The notes under the pieces are model-generated. The model searched no databases, was not told the DNA's origin, and saw nothing but the letters and a program-made list of their open reading frames with translations. Shown in pieces: positions 38,413 through 45,726 of a stretch of 64,000 nucleotides of DNA. The first letter of the stretch is position 1, and every line of letters starts with the position of its first letter. The DNA lies in the NCBI RefSeq assembly GCF_037645805.1, contig NZ_JBBEXE010000008.1, positions 1 through 64,000 of the forward strand, given 5' to 3'. Position numbers and translations under genes: made by a program. The stretch comes from Leptobacterium_A meishanense. Its GTDB lineage: Bacteria; Bacteroidota; Bacteroidia; Flavobacteriales; Flavobacteriaceae.

Positions 38413-38444
38413 TTTGTGTATACGTATAAATAGCATTAGTTTTG
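38413..38444 (+). promoter_or_regulatory. Promoter of the ketoacyl synthase gene
   Basis: TTTG at 38413-38416, a 20-base spacer and TAGTTTTG at 38437-38444, a good fit to the Bacteroidota TTTG-N19-TAnnTTTG pattern. It lies about 30 bases before the start codon, so the second half of the biotin locus may be transcribed separately. Confidence 0.6.
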
Positions 38445-38474
38445 CCACATTGAACAAATGTGACCGATTACTAA

Positions 38475-39671
38475 ATGAAGAACCCAATCTCAATAACTGC
38501 TGTCGCTTCCCTATCCCCTTTGGGAAGTAGGCTAGAGAAAATATGGGAAGCATATCAAAGCCCAAAGCATTACATCATTGAAAAGGAATTTAGTGCTTTT
38601 ACAGCGCTTGTTTCCGAATTGAACGAGCAGGATAAAACAGCTATTGCAGGGCTCCGGGATTCCGAGGCTAAATACAAGGCATTGGATAACACCGTTTTGT
38701 ATGCCATTTATGCATCAAGGAAAGCAGTAAAACAGGCTAGTTGGGGAAAAGGAACACATTTTGGGATAAACATAGGATCCTCAAGAGGGGCCACTTCCCT
38801 TTTTGAAAAATACCATAAAGATTTTTTAAGCCGAAAAAAGACAAAGACCCTTAGTTCGCCTACTACCACTCTTGGGAATATTTCATCATGGGCAGCACAT
38901 GACTTGCAAAGTACAGGCCCTGAAATATCACATTCCATTACCTGTTCCACCGCATTGCATGCCATGCTCAATGGTATTGCTTGGCTGAATGCAGGTATGG
39001 CTGATAAATTTTTGGTAGGAGGTAGCGAAGCTCCGCTTACCCCATTTACCATCGCCCAAATGCAAGCCTTAAAAATATATGCAAAACTAGATAAAGAGAA
39101 GTTGTCATCTCGAGCGCAGTCGAGAGATCAATTATATCCATGCAGAGCTTTTGACCTTGAAAAAAAGAAAAACACGATGATATTGGGAGAAGGTGCAGCG
39201 GTGGCATGTTTAGAAAGTGGTATAAAAGAAAATGCATTAGCTCTTGTAGAAGGGATAGGATATGCCACAGAAATTTTAGAACACAATATTTCTATTTCTG
39301 CGAAGGCCGATTGTTTCCAAAAATCGATGAAAATGGCTTTGGGAGATGTTGCTCCTGATCAGGTAGACGTTATTGTGATGCATGCCCCTGGAACTATAAA
39401 AGGGGATATATCGGAATACAATGCCATAAAAAAAGTATTCCAACATGAAGTGCCGGCACTTACCACCAATAAATGGAAAATAGGCCATACGTTTGGAGCT
39501 TCCGGGATGTTAAGTATAGAATTGGCTATTTTAATGATGCAGTACCAGCAATTTATAGGAGTGCCATTTAACCCTGCAGTAGAACCTCCGAAACAAATTA
39601 AAAAAGTGCTGATAAATGCGGTAGGCTTTGGAGGAAATGCAGTGTCGGTACTATTAAAAACACCGGACTAA
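38475..39671 (+). CDS. FabF-like beta-ketoacyl synthase of the biotin locus
   Basis: A 398-residue thiolase-fold condensing enzyme. The KAS I/II-type Cys-His-His triad is visible: ITCSTALHAML (Cys), VIVMHAPGTIKGD (His) and IGHTFGASGML (His). It lies between bioA and bioB, so a role in making the pimeloyl chain is plausible but not shown. It differs from BioZ, which is KASIII-like with Cys-His-Asn. A palindromic element sits in frame at 39103-39130, adding LSSRAQSRDQ between two catalytic blocks. Its own promoter seems to lie at 38413-38444. Confidence 0.9.
   Translation: MKNPISITAVASLSPLGSRLEKIWEAYQSPKHYIIEKEFSAFTALVSELNEQDKTAIAGLRDSEAKYKALDNTVLYAIYASRKAVKQASWGKGTHFGINIGSSRGATSLFEKYHKDFLSRKKTKTLSSPTTTLGNISSWAAHDLQSTGPEISHSITCSTALHAMLNGIAWLNAGMADKFLVGGSEAPLTPFTIAQMQALKIYAKLDKEKLSSRAQSRDQLYPCRAFDLEKKKNTMILGEGAAVACLESGIKENALALVEGIGYATEILEHNISISAKADCFQKSMKMALGDVAPDQVDVIVMHAPGTIKGDISEYNAIKKVFQHEVPALTTNKWKIGHTFGASGMLSIELAILMMQYQQFIGVPFNPAVEPPKQIKKVLINAVGFGGNAVSVLLKTPD
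39103..39130. repeat. REP-like element inside the ketoacyl synthase gene
   Basis: Begins tgtcatctcgagcgcagtcg and ends agagatca. The arms tctcga (39108-39113) and tcgaga (39120-39125) frame the loop gcgcag. In frame it encodes S-S-R-A-Q-S-R-D. I recall this sequence type as a common dispersed intergenic repeat in Bacteroidota, often mis-annotated as tiny SRAQSRD peptides. Confidence 0.7.
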
Positions 39672-39682
39672 AAATTAAATAT

Positions 39683-40795
39683 ATGAACAGACTTATTTTA
39701 ATAGGAAATGGTTTTGATTTAGCGCATGGTTTAGAAACAAGGTATGAAGACTTTATTTTGGATTATTATAGAACAGTTATTGAAAATTTTTGCAATAAAA
39801 AAATACCCTACTCAGATCCTTTTTTTAAGTTAAATCATAATGAAACCCCCAATATTTATAGAATGTCCCTACCAAGATCAATGAATGATATAAACGATAT
39901 AAAAAAGTTTATAAAAAATTCCAAAGAGTATAATATTAGAATAGATCTTTTGTCAAGGCTTATGAGATTAGGTCTATATAATATAATGATGAATAATTGG
40001 GTTGATATAGAAAGGGAGTATTATGAATTCCTAATAAAATTTTTAAAAAACAATAACCGTTCAGCAACCCCAACCCCTATTCCTCCAGATATAGTTCAAT
40101 TAAATAGTGATTTAGAATATGTAAAGGAAAAACTGGAAAAATATTTAACTAGATTGAATATTCAAAATATGAAGCATATAGAAGATAACAGCGATGCATT
40201 TAATAAAGTTTTTTTTGAAGAAATTAAAACAGATGAAATAGTAGTTCAAAAAACATTGATGGAAGACAAAGAACCTGAAACTATTTATTTTTTAAACTTT
40301 AACTATACATCTACTATAAACCATTATCAAAAATGGGCAGGAGGCAGAACTTTACATGTTAATCATATTCACGGAGAATTAAACAATGAAAAAAACCCAG
40401 TCATATTTGGCTATGGAGATGAATGGGACAAAGAATATTTGGAATTTGAAAACCTGAAAAATGATGATTTATTCAAACATGTCAATGAACATATTAAATC
40501 CTATAGGTATTCTCAAACATCGAATTATCATGAAATGGTCCGCTTTGTGGAGTCAGGTGAGCTGCAGATATATATTATGGGGCATTCGTGCGGGTTATCA
40601 GACAGAACCATGTTGAGGTTTATTTTTGAACACGAAAATTGCAAGTCAATAAAAATATTTTTTCATCTCAAAGATGATGGGACAGATGATTATACAGATA
40701 AAGTATATAATATCTCTCGGCATTTTAGAGATAAAGGGTTAATGAGACGCAAGGTGGTGCCAAAAGACAAATCCAAACCAATGCCAAAATTATAA
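39683..40795 (+). CDS. AbiH-like phage abortive-infection protein
   Basis: A 370-residue protein matching the AbiH family: N-terminal Rossmann-like LILIGNGFDLAHGLETRYEDF, central ETIYFLNFNYTST, HVNHIHGELN and FGYGDEWD, and C-terminal YIMGHSCGLSDRTMLRFIFE. AbiH confers phage exclusion in Lactococcus; activity here is inferred. The gene starts 11 bases after the ketoacyl synthase, inside the biotin locus, and is visibly more AT-rich than its neighbours, as expected of a defence cassette acquired later. bioB follows after 177 bases with its own promoter. Confidence 0.88.
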   Translation: MNRLILIGNGFDLAHGLETRYEDFILDYYRTVIENFCNKKIPYSDPFFKLNHNETPNIYRMSLPRSMNDINDIKKFIKNSKEYNIRIDLLSRLMRLGLYNIMMNNWVDIEREYYEFLIKFLKNNNRSATPTPIPPDIVQLNSDLEYVKEKLEKYLTRLNIQNMKHIEDNSDAFNKVFFEEIKTDEIVVQKTLMEDKEPETIYFLNFNYTSTINHYQKWAGGRTLHVNHIHGELNNEKNPVIFGYGDEWDKEYLEFENLKNDDLFKHVNEHIKSYRYSQTSNYHEMVRFVESGELQIYIMGHSCGLSDRTMLRFIFEHENCKSIKIFFHLKDDGTDDYTDKVYNISRHFRDKGLMRRKVVPKDKSKPMPKL

Positions 40796-40926
40796 AAAAC
40801 TATATTGGTTTTATCTACTGTAGGTTGATAAAAACACCTTGGGAGAGATACTTTTTTGGATCGCTTTCCATGGATTGAACAAGCAAAGAAAATGAACAAA
40901 TAAATAACAAAACGAAACGAATTTGC

Positions 40927-40934
40927 TACTTTTG
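40927..40934 (+). promoter_or_regulatory. bioB -7 box
   Basis: TACTTTTG fits TAnnTTTG and lies 39 bases before the bioB start. It would let bioB be expressed independently of the AbiH-like gene. No -33 TTTG at standard spacing was seen, and I found no clear BirA-type operator. Confidence 0.45.
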
Positions 40935-40972
40935 AAAGTCGATAGAGAGAAGATATAATTTTTTAAATATTT

Positions 40973-42067
40973 ATGAGGAATATCAAACACAACTGGACAA
41001 AAGAAGAAATCTTAGAAATATATAACAAACCTTTAATGGAACTGCTTTATGAAGCAGCGACTATTCATCGGGAGCACCATGACCCTAATACAGTACAAGT
41101 TTCTACCCTGCTATCAATAAAAACAGGAGGTTGCCCTGAAGATTGTGGGTATTGCCCGCAGGCAGCCCGTTACCATACCGATATAGAAGGCAATGGTTTA
41201 ATGTCTGTACAGCAGGTAAAAGCACAAGCACTAAGGGCAAAAGCATCCGGTTCTTCAAGGGTATGTATGGGAGCTGCATGGCGAAATGTAAAAGATGGTA
41301 AAGAGTTTGATGAAGTCTTAGAAATGGTACGTACCATCAACAAATTGGATATGGAAGTATGTTGTACATTGGGAATGCTTACCGAAAATCAGGCAAAACG
41401 ATTGGCCGAGGCCGGATTGTATGCCTACAACCATAATTTGGACACGTCTGAAGAATATTATAAAGAAGTGATCTCTACCCGTGGGTATGAAGACCGTTTG
41501 CAGACCATAGAAAATGTTCGTAAAACGAATGTTACAGTATGTAGTGGCGGGATTATAGGCATGGGTGAAAAATTAGAAGACCGGGCAGGTATGCTAGTCG
41601 CTTTAGCTACACTAGACCCACATCCAGAATCAGTGCCTATTAATGCATTGGTTGCTGTGGAAGGGACACCTATGGAAAATGAGCAGCCAATTGAAATATG
41701 GGAAATGGTCCGGATGGTAGCCACTACCCGAATTGTAATGCCCGAAACACAAGTACGCCTATCAGCAGGAAGAACAGTGATGAGTAGGGAAGGGCAGGCA
41801 CTATGTTTTTTTGCTGGGGCAAATTCTATTTTTGCTGGGGACAAACTATTGACCACACCCAATCCGGATGTAAACGAAGACATGGAGATGTTCAAGCTTT
41901 TGGGCCTAAACCCACAAAAACCATTTACGAAAAAAGTACAACCACAAACAGTTGAAGCTCCTGATTCAGAGTATAAACCTTTGGGAGAAAAGCCTAAATG
42001 GAGTCGTCCTGGACATGTCATAGAACGAAATGAAGAAACTAAAGAACGGGCTAAATTATCAAAGTGA
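40973..42067 (+). CDS. bioB: Biotin synthase
   Basis: Radical-SAM enzyme inserting sulfur into dethiobiotin. The 364-residue protein carries the CxxxCxxC cluster ligand motif in GGCPEDCGYCPQAARYHT near residues 53-60, plus SSRVCMGAAWRN, EVCCTLGML, YNHNLDTS and a late RLSAGR. These fit the second 2Fe-2S site of BioB. The C-terminal tail past residue 320 is Lys/Glu-rich. It completes the biotin step-genes found here; bioC and bioH are not in the window. Confidence 0.97.
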   Translation: MRNIKHNWTKEEILEIYNKPLMELLYEAATIHREHHDPNTVQVSTLLSIKTGGCPEDCGYCPQAARYHTDIEGNGLMSVQQVKAQALRAKASGSSRVCMGAAWRNVKDGKEFDEVLEMVRTINKLDMEVCCTLGMLTENQAKRLAEAGLYAYNHNLDTSEEYYKEVISTRGYEDRLQTIENVRKTNVTVCSGGIIGMGEKLEDRAGMLVALATLDPHPESVPINALVAVEGTPMENEQPIEIWEMVRMVATTRIVMPETQVRLSAGRTVMSREGQALCFFAGANSIFAGDKLLTTPNPDVNEDMEMFKLLGLNPQKPFTKKVQPQTVEAPDSEYKPLGEKPKWSRPGHVIERNEETKERAKLSK

Positions 42068-42097
42068 CAGGTTATTAAAACAATAGAAACCTTTTCT

Positions 42098-42105
42098 TAA
42101 CTTTG
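42098..42105 (+). promoter_or_regulatory. -7 box before the JmjC-like cupin gene
   Basis: TAACTTTG followed by CGGG fits TAnnTTTG and lies 22 bases before the start codon. A -33 element is not evident. Confidence 0.4.
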
Positions 42106-42126
42106 CGGGATTGTATTTGGTAATAT

Positions 42127-42993
42127 ATGACTTTACAGGAAATTCCTCGAGTAAAATCCCTTACGAAAGAAACGTTTATACGGGATTATCTAAAACCACA
42201 AAAACCGGTCGTAATAGAATCGTTAACTAAGGAATGGGAAGCCTATCAAAAATGGGATTTAGATTATATTGCTCAGATTGCAGGAGAAAAAATAGTTCCT
42301 TTGTATGATGATCGTCCTGTAGATTACAAAGAAGGGTTTAACGAACCTCATGCAAAAATGAGGATGAAGGATTATATATCGCTTCTTAAAAAAGAGCCGA
42401 CCAATTATCGGATCTTTTTGTACAATCTTATGAAAGAAGTTCCTTCCTTACAAAAAGATTTCCATTGGCCCAAAATAGGCTTGAAACTTATCAAGCAGCT
42501 GCCCATGTTGTTTTTTGGAGGTGAAAATAGTAAGGTTTTTATGCACTTTGACATTGATTATGCCAATATTCTTCACTTTCATTTTCATGGTGATAAGCAG
42601 TGTATTATTTTACCCCCTGACCAATCAAAATACCTATATAAAATACCACATGCTTTAATATCACGGGAAGATATCGATTTTGATACTATAGATTTTGATA
42701 AATGGCCGGCACTAAGGTATGCTAAAGGATATATTGCAAACATGAAGCATGGGGAAGTGTTGTATATGCCGGAAGGCTATTGGCATTACATGAAATATGT
42801 AACCCCGGGGTTTTCTATGAGCTTACGGGCATTGCCTAAAAATCCAGCCAACTTATTAAAAGCGGCTTATAATGTGTTCATTATGCGCCATTATGATAAT
42901 TTTATGCGTAAATGGAAAGGGCAAGACTGGATTGATTATAAAAATGAACAGGCTATTATACGTACTCATAAAGACTTAGGGGTTACGGCATAA
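42127..42993 (+). CDS. Cupin-like (JmjC-type) putative 2-oxoglutarate oxygenase
   Basis: A 288-residue protein of the cupin_8/JmjC-like fold. The N-terminus has QKPVVIESLTKEWEAYQKW. The iron facial triad is visible: HFDIDYANILHFHFHG (His-x-Asp) near residue 140 and GEVLYMPEGYWHYMKY (distal His). The family hydroxylates protein side chains or demethylates lysine; the target here is unknown. It follows bioB by 59 bases, with a possible promoter of its own. Its 3' end overlaps recX, coded on the other strand, by 11 bases. Confidence 0.85.
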   Translation: MTLQEIPRVKSLTKETFIRDYLKPQKPVVIESLTKEWEAYQKWDLDYIAQIAGEKIVPLYDDRPVDYKEGFNEPHAKMRMKDYISLLKKEPTNYRIFLYNLMKEVPSLQKDFHWPKIGLKLIKQLPMLFFGGENSKVFMHFDIDYANILHFHFHGDKQCIILPPDQSKYLYKIPHALISREDIDFDTIDFDKWPALRYAKGYIANMKHGEVLYMPEGYWHYMKYVTPGFSMSLRALPKNPANLLKAAYNVFIMRHYDNFMRKWKGQDWIDYKNEQAIIRTHKDLGVTA

Positions 42994-43456
42994 GTTCATT
43001 TATTTTCTCATAAATAAGGTTTGGTTCCCAGCCACGATATAAAAGATAATCGGCAAGCTTTCTTTTTTTTTCTAAAACACTTTTATCAGAAAGTTGAAAA
43101 AGCCTTTTTGTAGCAAGAGTGTGTAGTGTTCGCATATAATCACCGTCCTCAATTTCTTTTAAAGCATTTTCGATATTGTATTTTGAAATATCTCGGGTTT
43201 TTAATTCTTGCACAATTTTTCTTTTACCCCATTTTTTAATATTGAATTTTCCTCTGGCAAAATTTTTCGCAAAGCGTTCTTCATTTAAGTAATTGTTTGT
43301 AATGAGGTGTGCAATTATAACATCGATAGCCTTTGGGATCATATGCATCTCCGTTAGCTTAGTAAGGACCTCTTTATGGCATCTTTCCTGATATGCACAA
43401 TAGGATTCCATTTTTTTGGTCGCCTCCTCCAGGGTATATGATTTTGAAGAATTCAT
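42983..43456 (-). CDS. recX: Regulatory protein RecX
   Basis: Modulator of RecA filaments. A 157-residue helical protein with the RecX repeats: LEEATKKMESYCAYQERCHKEV near the N-terminus, NNYLNEERFAKNFARGK (the L-N-D-x-R-F-A motif) and KKRKLADYLLYRGWEPNLI. The length is ordinary. It converges with the cupin gene, sharing 11 bases at the 3' ends. The rng terminator lies just upstream of its start, separating the two minus-strand genes. Confidence 0.92.
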   Translation of the reverse strand: MNSSKSYTLEEATKKMESYCAYQERCHKEVLTKLTEMHMIPKAIDVIIAHLITNNYLNEERFAKNFARGKFNIKKWGKRKIVQELKTRDISKYNIENALKEIEDGDYMRTLHTLATKRLFQLSDKSVLEKKRKLADYLLYRGWEPNLIYEKINELMP

Positions 43457-43462
43457 ACAGAC

Positions 43463-43500
43463 AAAAATAAAAAAAGGTGCCTGTTTTATACAGGCACCTT
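43463..43500 (-). terminator. rng terminator overlapping its own 3' coding end
   Basis: Arms aaggtgcctg (43474-43483) and caggcacctt (43491-43500) pair perfectly. On the transcribed strand the loop holds the rng TAA stop and the hairpin is followed by TTTTTTATTTTT. The upstream arm encodes the last residues K-V-P-V of RNase G. Confidence 0.85.
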
Positions 43501-45039
43501 TATATTGGTTCCGTTTTTATCTTTAAAACGATATTCTAAATACGTGTAAGCATCTCTGGGTTGAACTTTAACCCATTTTTTATGTTCTAAGAACCACTTA
43601 GAACGTACGGATGGAAATCCTTTGGTTATGTAGGCTGCAATAAATGGATGTGCGTTAAGCACAATACCATTTTTATGCTTTTTACTTTGAACTATTTTTT
43701 CAAGCTCGAAAGTCATCTTATTAATTAATGTAATAGGTGCTTCAATTTCACCATTACTCCCGGGGTTTTCTTCTCGGGTTTTAATATTTCTTTCGGGCCT
43801 TACGCGTTGTCTAGTAATCTGTATGAGTCCAAACTTGCTCGGAGGCAATATTTTATGTTTGGCTCGGTCTTCTTTCATTTCTTCTTTTAAATGTTCGTAC
43901 AATTTTCGTCGATTTTCACCATCGGACATATCGATAAAATCTACAACAATAATACCTCCCATATCTCTTAACCGAAGCTGTCGCGCTACTTCTGAAGCAG
44001 CAATGAGGTTGACCTCCAAGGCTGTTGCTTCTTGTGTTTTAGCTTTGTTAGAACGGTTGCCACTATTTACATCAATAACATGCATGGCTTCAGTATGTTC
44101 TATAATTAAATAAGCACCTTTGGTTGTGGACACGGTTTTTCCGAAAGAGGTTTTAATTTGACGTTCTATTCCAAACTTTTCAAAGATAGGAGTAGAAGAC
44201 TCATACAATTTTACAATAGATTCTTTTTGAGGTGCAATTTCTTGCAAATAGTCTTTAATTTGATAATACAAAATTTCATCATCTACATGAATTCCGGTAA
44301 ATGAATCATTAAAAAGGTCTCTCAAAATAGAGGAAGCCCTGTTCATTTCACTTAAAACTTTGGAAGGGATGTGAGCTCTAGGCATTTTTTTACACATCGT
44401 TTTCCAACGATTTAGCAAATTCTGTAAATCTTTATCTAATTCTGCAACTTTTTTTCCATGTGCAACAGTACGGACAATGACTCCAAATCCTTTAGGCCTA
44501 ATACTTTGTATTAAACGTTTTAATCGATCTTTTTCTTCTTTTTCTTCTATTTTTTGAGAAATAGAAATACGGTCTGAAAAAGGCATTAGAACAAGATACC
44601 TTCCGGCTATGGAGAGCTCAGAACTAATTCTGGGCCCTTTGGTAGAAATAGGTTCTTTAGCAATTTGCACCAATATTGGTTGATTGGCTTTTAGAACATC
44701 TGTAATACTACCATTTTTGTCAATATCTGCTTCAAATGGAAAGTCTTTCAAATTAAATGACTTTAATTTACCTGTGCTTACACGTTTAACAAATTTCATC
44801 AAAGAAGCTAATTGAGGGCCTAAATCATGATAATGCAAAAATGCATCTTTTTCATAACCAACATTGACAAAGGCTGCATTCAGCCCTTGAACTGGTTTTC
44901 TGATTTTAGCCAACATTATATCGCCAACAACAAAATTATTATTGTCTTTTTCTTTGTGTAATTCTATTAGTTTTCCATCCTTTAATAAGGCAAAATCAAC
45001 CTCAGAGGAACCAGATCGGATAATTAACTCTTTATTCAC
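43486..45039 (-). CDS. rng: Ribonuclease G (Rne/Rng family)
   Basis: Endoribonuclease for rRNA maturation and mRNA decay. The 517-residue protein has an S1-like region (IRKPVQGLNAAFVNVGYEKD, about residues 47-66), the metal-binding Asp segments HVIDVNSGNRSNK and IIVVDFIDM, and RQRVRPERNI further on. No RNase E-type C-terminal scaffold is present. Upstream, a leader of about 145 bases contains two overlapping, mutually exclusive hairpins (45117-45147), which may regulate it. Preceded by the 29-residue basic gene and hup on the same strand. Confidence 0.96.
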   Translation of the reverse strand: MNKELIIRSGSSEVDFALLKDGKLIELHKEKDNNNFVVGDIMLAKIRKPVQGLNAAFVNVGYEKDAFLHYHDLGPQLASLMKFVKRVSTGKLKSFNLKDFPFEADIDKNGSITDVLKANQPILVQIAKEPISTKGPRISSELSIAGRYLVLMPFSDRISISQKIEEKEEKDRLKRLIQSIRPKGFGVIVRTVAHGKKVAELDKDLQNLLNRWKTMCKKMPRAHIPSKVLSEMNRASSILRDLFNDSFTGIHVDDEILYYQIKDYLQEIAPQKESIVKLYESSTPIFEKFGIERQIKTSFGKTVSTTKGAYLIIEHTEAMHVIDVNSGNRSNKAKTQEATALEVNLIAASEVARQLRLRDMGGIIVVDFIDMSDGENRRKLYEHLKEEMKEDRAKHKILPPSKFGLIQITRQRVRPERNIKTREENPGSNGEIEAPITLINKMTFELEKIVQSKKHKNGIVLNAHPFIAAYITKGFPSVRSKWFLEHKKWVKVQPRDAYTYLEYRFKDKNGTNIKVPV

Positions 45040-45116
45040 TCTGAATTAATTTGTATCGATCCGTCATAAACGGATGATGGATTAAACAATAATTTTCACA
45101 GGTTTTTATACCCGGC

Positions 45117-45147
45117 GAAATTCTATTGGAAATAGAATTTCTATTTC
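45117..45147 (-). promoter_or_regulatory. Competing hairpins in the rng leader
   Basis: Two inverted repeats share an arm. One pairs gaaattctatt (45117-45127) with aatagaatttc (45131-45141), 11 bp and a 3-base loop. The other pairs gaaataga (45129-45136) with tctatttc (45140-45147), 8 bp and a 3-base loop. They cannot form together. A further 6-bp hairpin lies at 45059-45075. All sit between the 29-residue gene and the rng start. Confidence 0.55.
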
Positions 45148-45185
45148 AATGAACGTTCTGTTTTTTAGAAAAAGCAATAATGTGA

Positions 45186-45275
45186 CTACTTTTTCTTGTG
45201 GCGGTTAGCTCTTCTTCTTTTTTTACGCTTGTGCGTGGCTACCTTATGTCTTTTTCTTTTTTTACCACTTGGCAT
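45186..45275 (-). CDS. 29-residue highly basic protein
   Basis: Minus-strand ATG at 45275 to TAG at 45186 encodes 29 residues starting MPSGKKRKRHKVATHKRKK and ending ANRHKKK; about two thirds are Lys, Arg or His. It has a proper start and stop, lies between hup and rng on the same strand, and its composition fits a ribosomal or nucleic-acid-binding mini-protein. I recall near-identical small ORFs next to hup in other Bacteroidota, which would mean strong conservation. It is too short for many gene callers. A small Bacteroidota-specific ribosomal protein is the leading idea, unproven. Confidence 0.75.
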   Translation of the reverse strand: MPSGKKRKRHKVATHKRKKRRRANRHKKK

Positions 45276-45297
45276 ATTAAACTCTTTATATTAATAT

Positions 45298-45588
45298 TTA
45301 TTTTACCTCTACATTACTTTTTACACTTTCAACAAATACTTTTGAAGGCTTAAAGGCAGGAATATTATGTGCAGGAATTTTAATAGTTGTATTTTTAGAA
45401 ATATTTCTGCCTGTTTTTTCTGCTCTTGTTTTAATTATAAAGCTTCCAAAACCTCGTAAATATACATTGTCGCCACTTTCAAGCGAGCTTTTAACTTCAT
45501 CCATAAAGGACTCTACAGTAGCTTGCACATCTCCTCTTTCAATACCTAGCTTTTCGGAAATTCTGGACACAATATCTGCTTTCGTCAT
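45298..45588 (-). CDS. HU family DNA-binding protein
   Basis: Nucleoid-associated histone-like protein of 96 residues. The N-terminus MTKADIVSRISEKLGIERGD is typical, followed by DNVYLRGFGSFIIKTRAEKTGRN and PAHNIPAFKPSKVF, the HU signature with the DNA-contacting arm. A -7 box TATATTTG lies on the minus strand at 45637-45644. The 29-residue basic gene follows after 22 bases. Confidence 0.96.
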   Translation of the reverse strand: MTKADIVSRISEKLGIERGDVQATVESFMDEVKSSLESGDNVYLRGFGSFIIKTRAEKTGRNISKNTTIKIPAHNIPAFKPSKVFVESVKSNVEVK

Positions 45589-45636
45589 TTTTACAGTGTT
45601 TTATTTTTATATATTAGATTTTTAATTCAGGGGTTG

Positions 45637-45644
45637 CAAATATA
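45637..45644 (-). promoter_or_regulatory. hup -7 box
   Basis: On the minus strand TATATTTG followed by C fits TAnnTTTG and lies about 50 bases before the HU start. No -33 TTTG at 19 bases was found. Confidence 0.4.
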
Positions 45645-45726
45645 TAATTAATTGAACAAAATCTACACCCTAATCGATTAAAATTTAATGAGATAAACGC
45701 TTTTGGCTTTTGGCTTTCCCTTACAA

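Noticed and set aside
40807..40838. Hairpin in the gap between the AbiH-like gene and bioB as an attachment site or terminator
   Set aside because: Imperfect pairing of a T-rich and an A-rich stretch; no T tract and no matching copy elsewhere in the window.
41458..42021. 187-residue open frame antisense to bioB
   Set aside because: Lies wholly within bioB on the other strand, Ser/Pro-rich composition and no domain; a shadow of the real gene.
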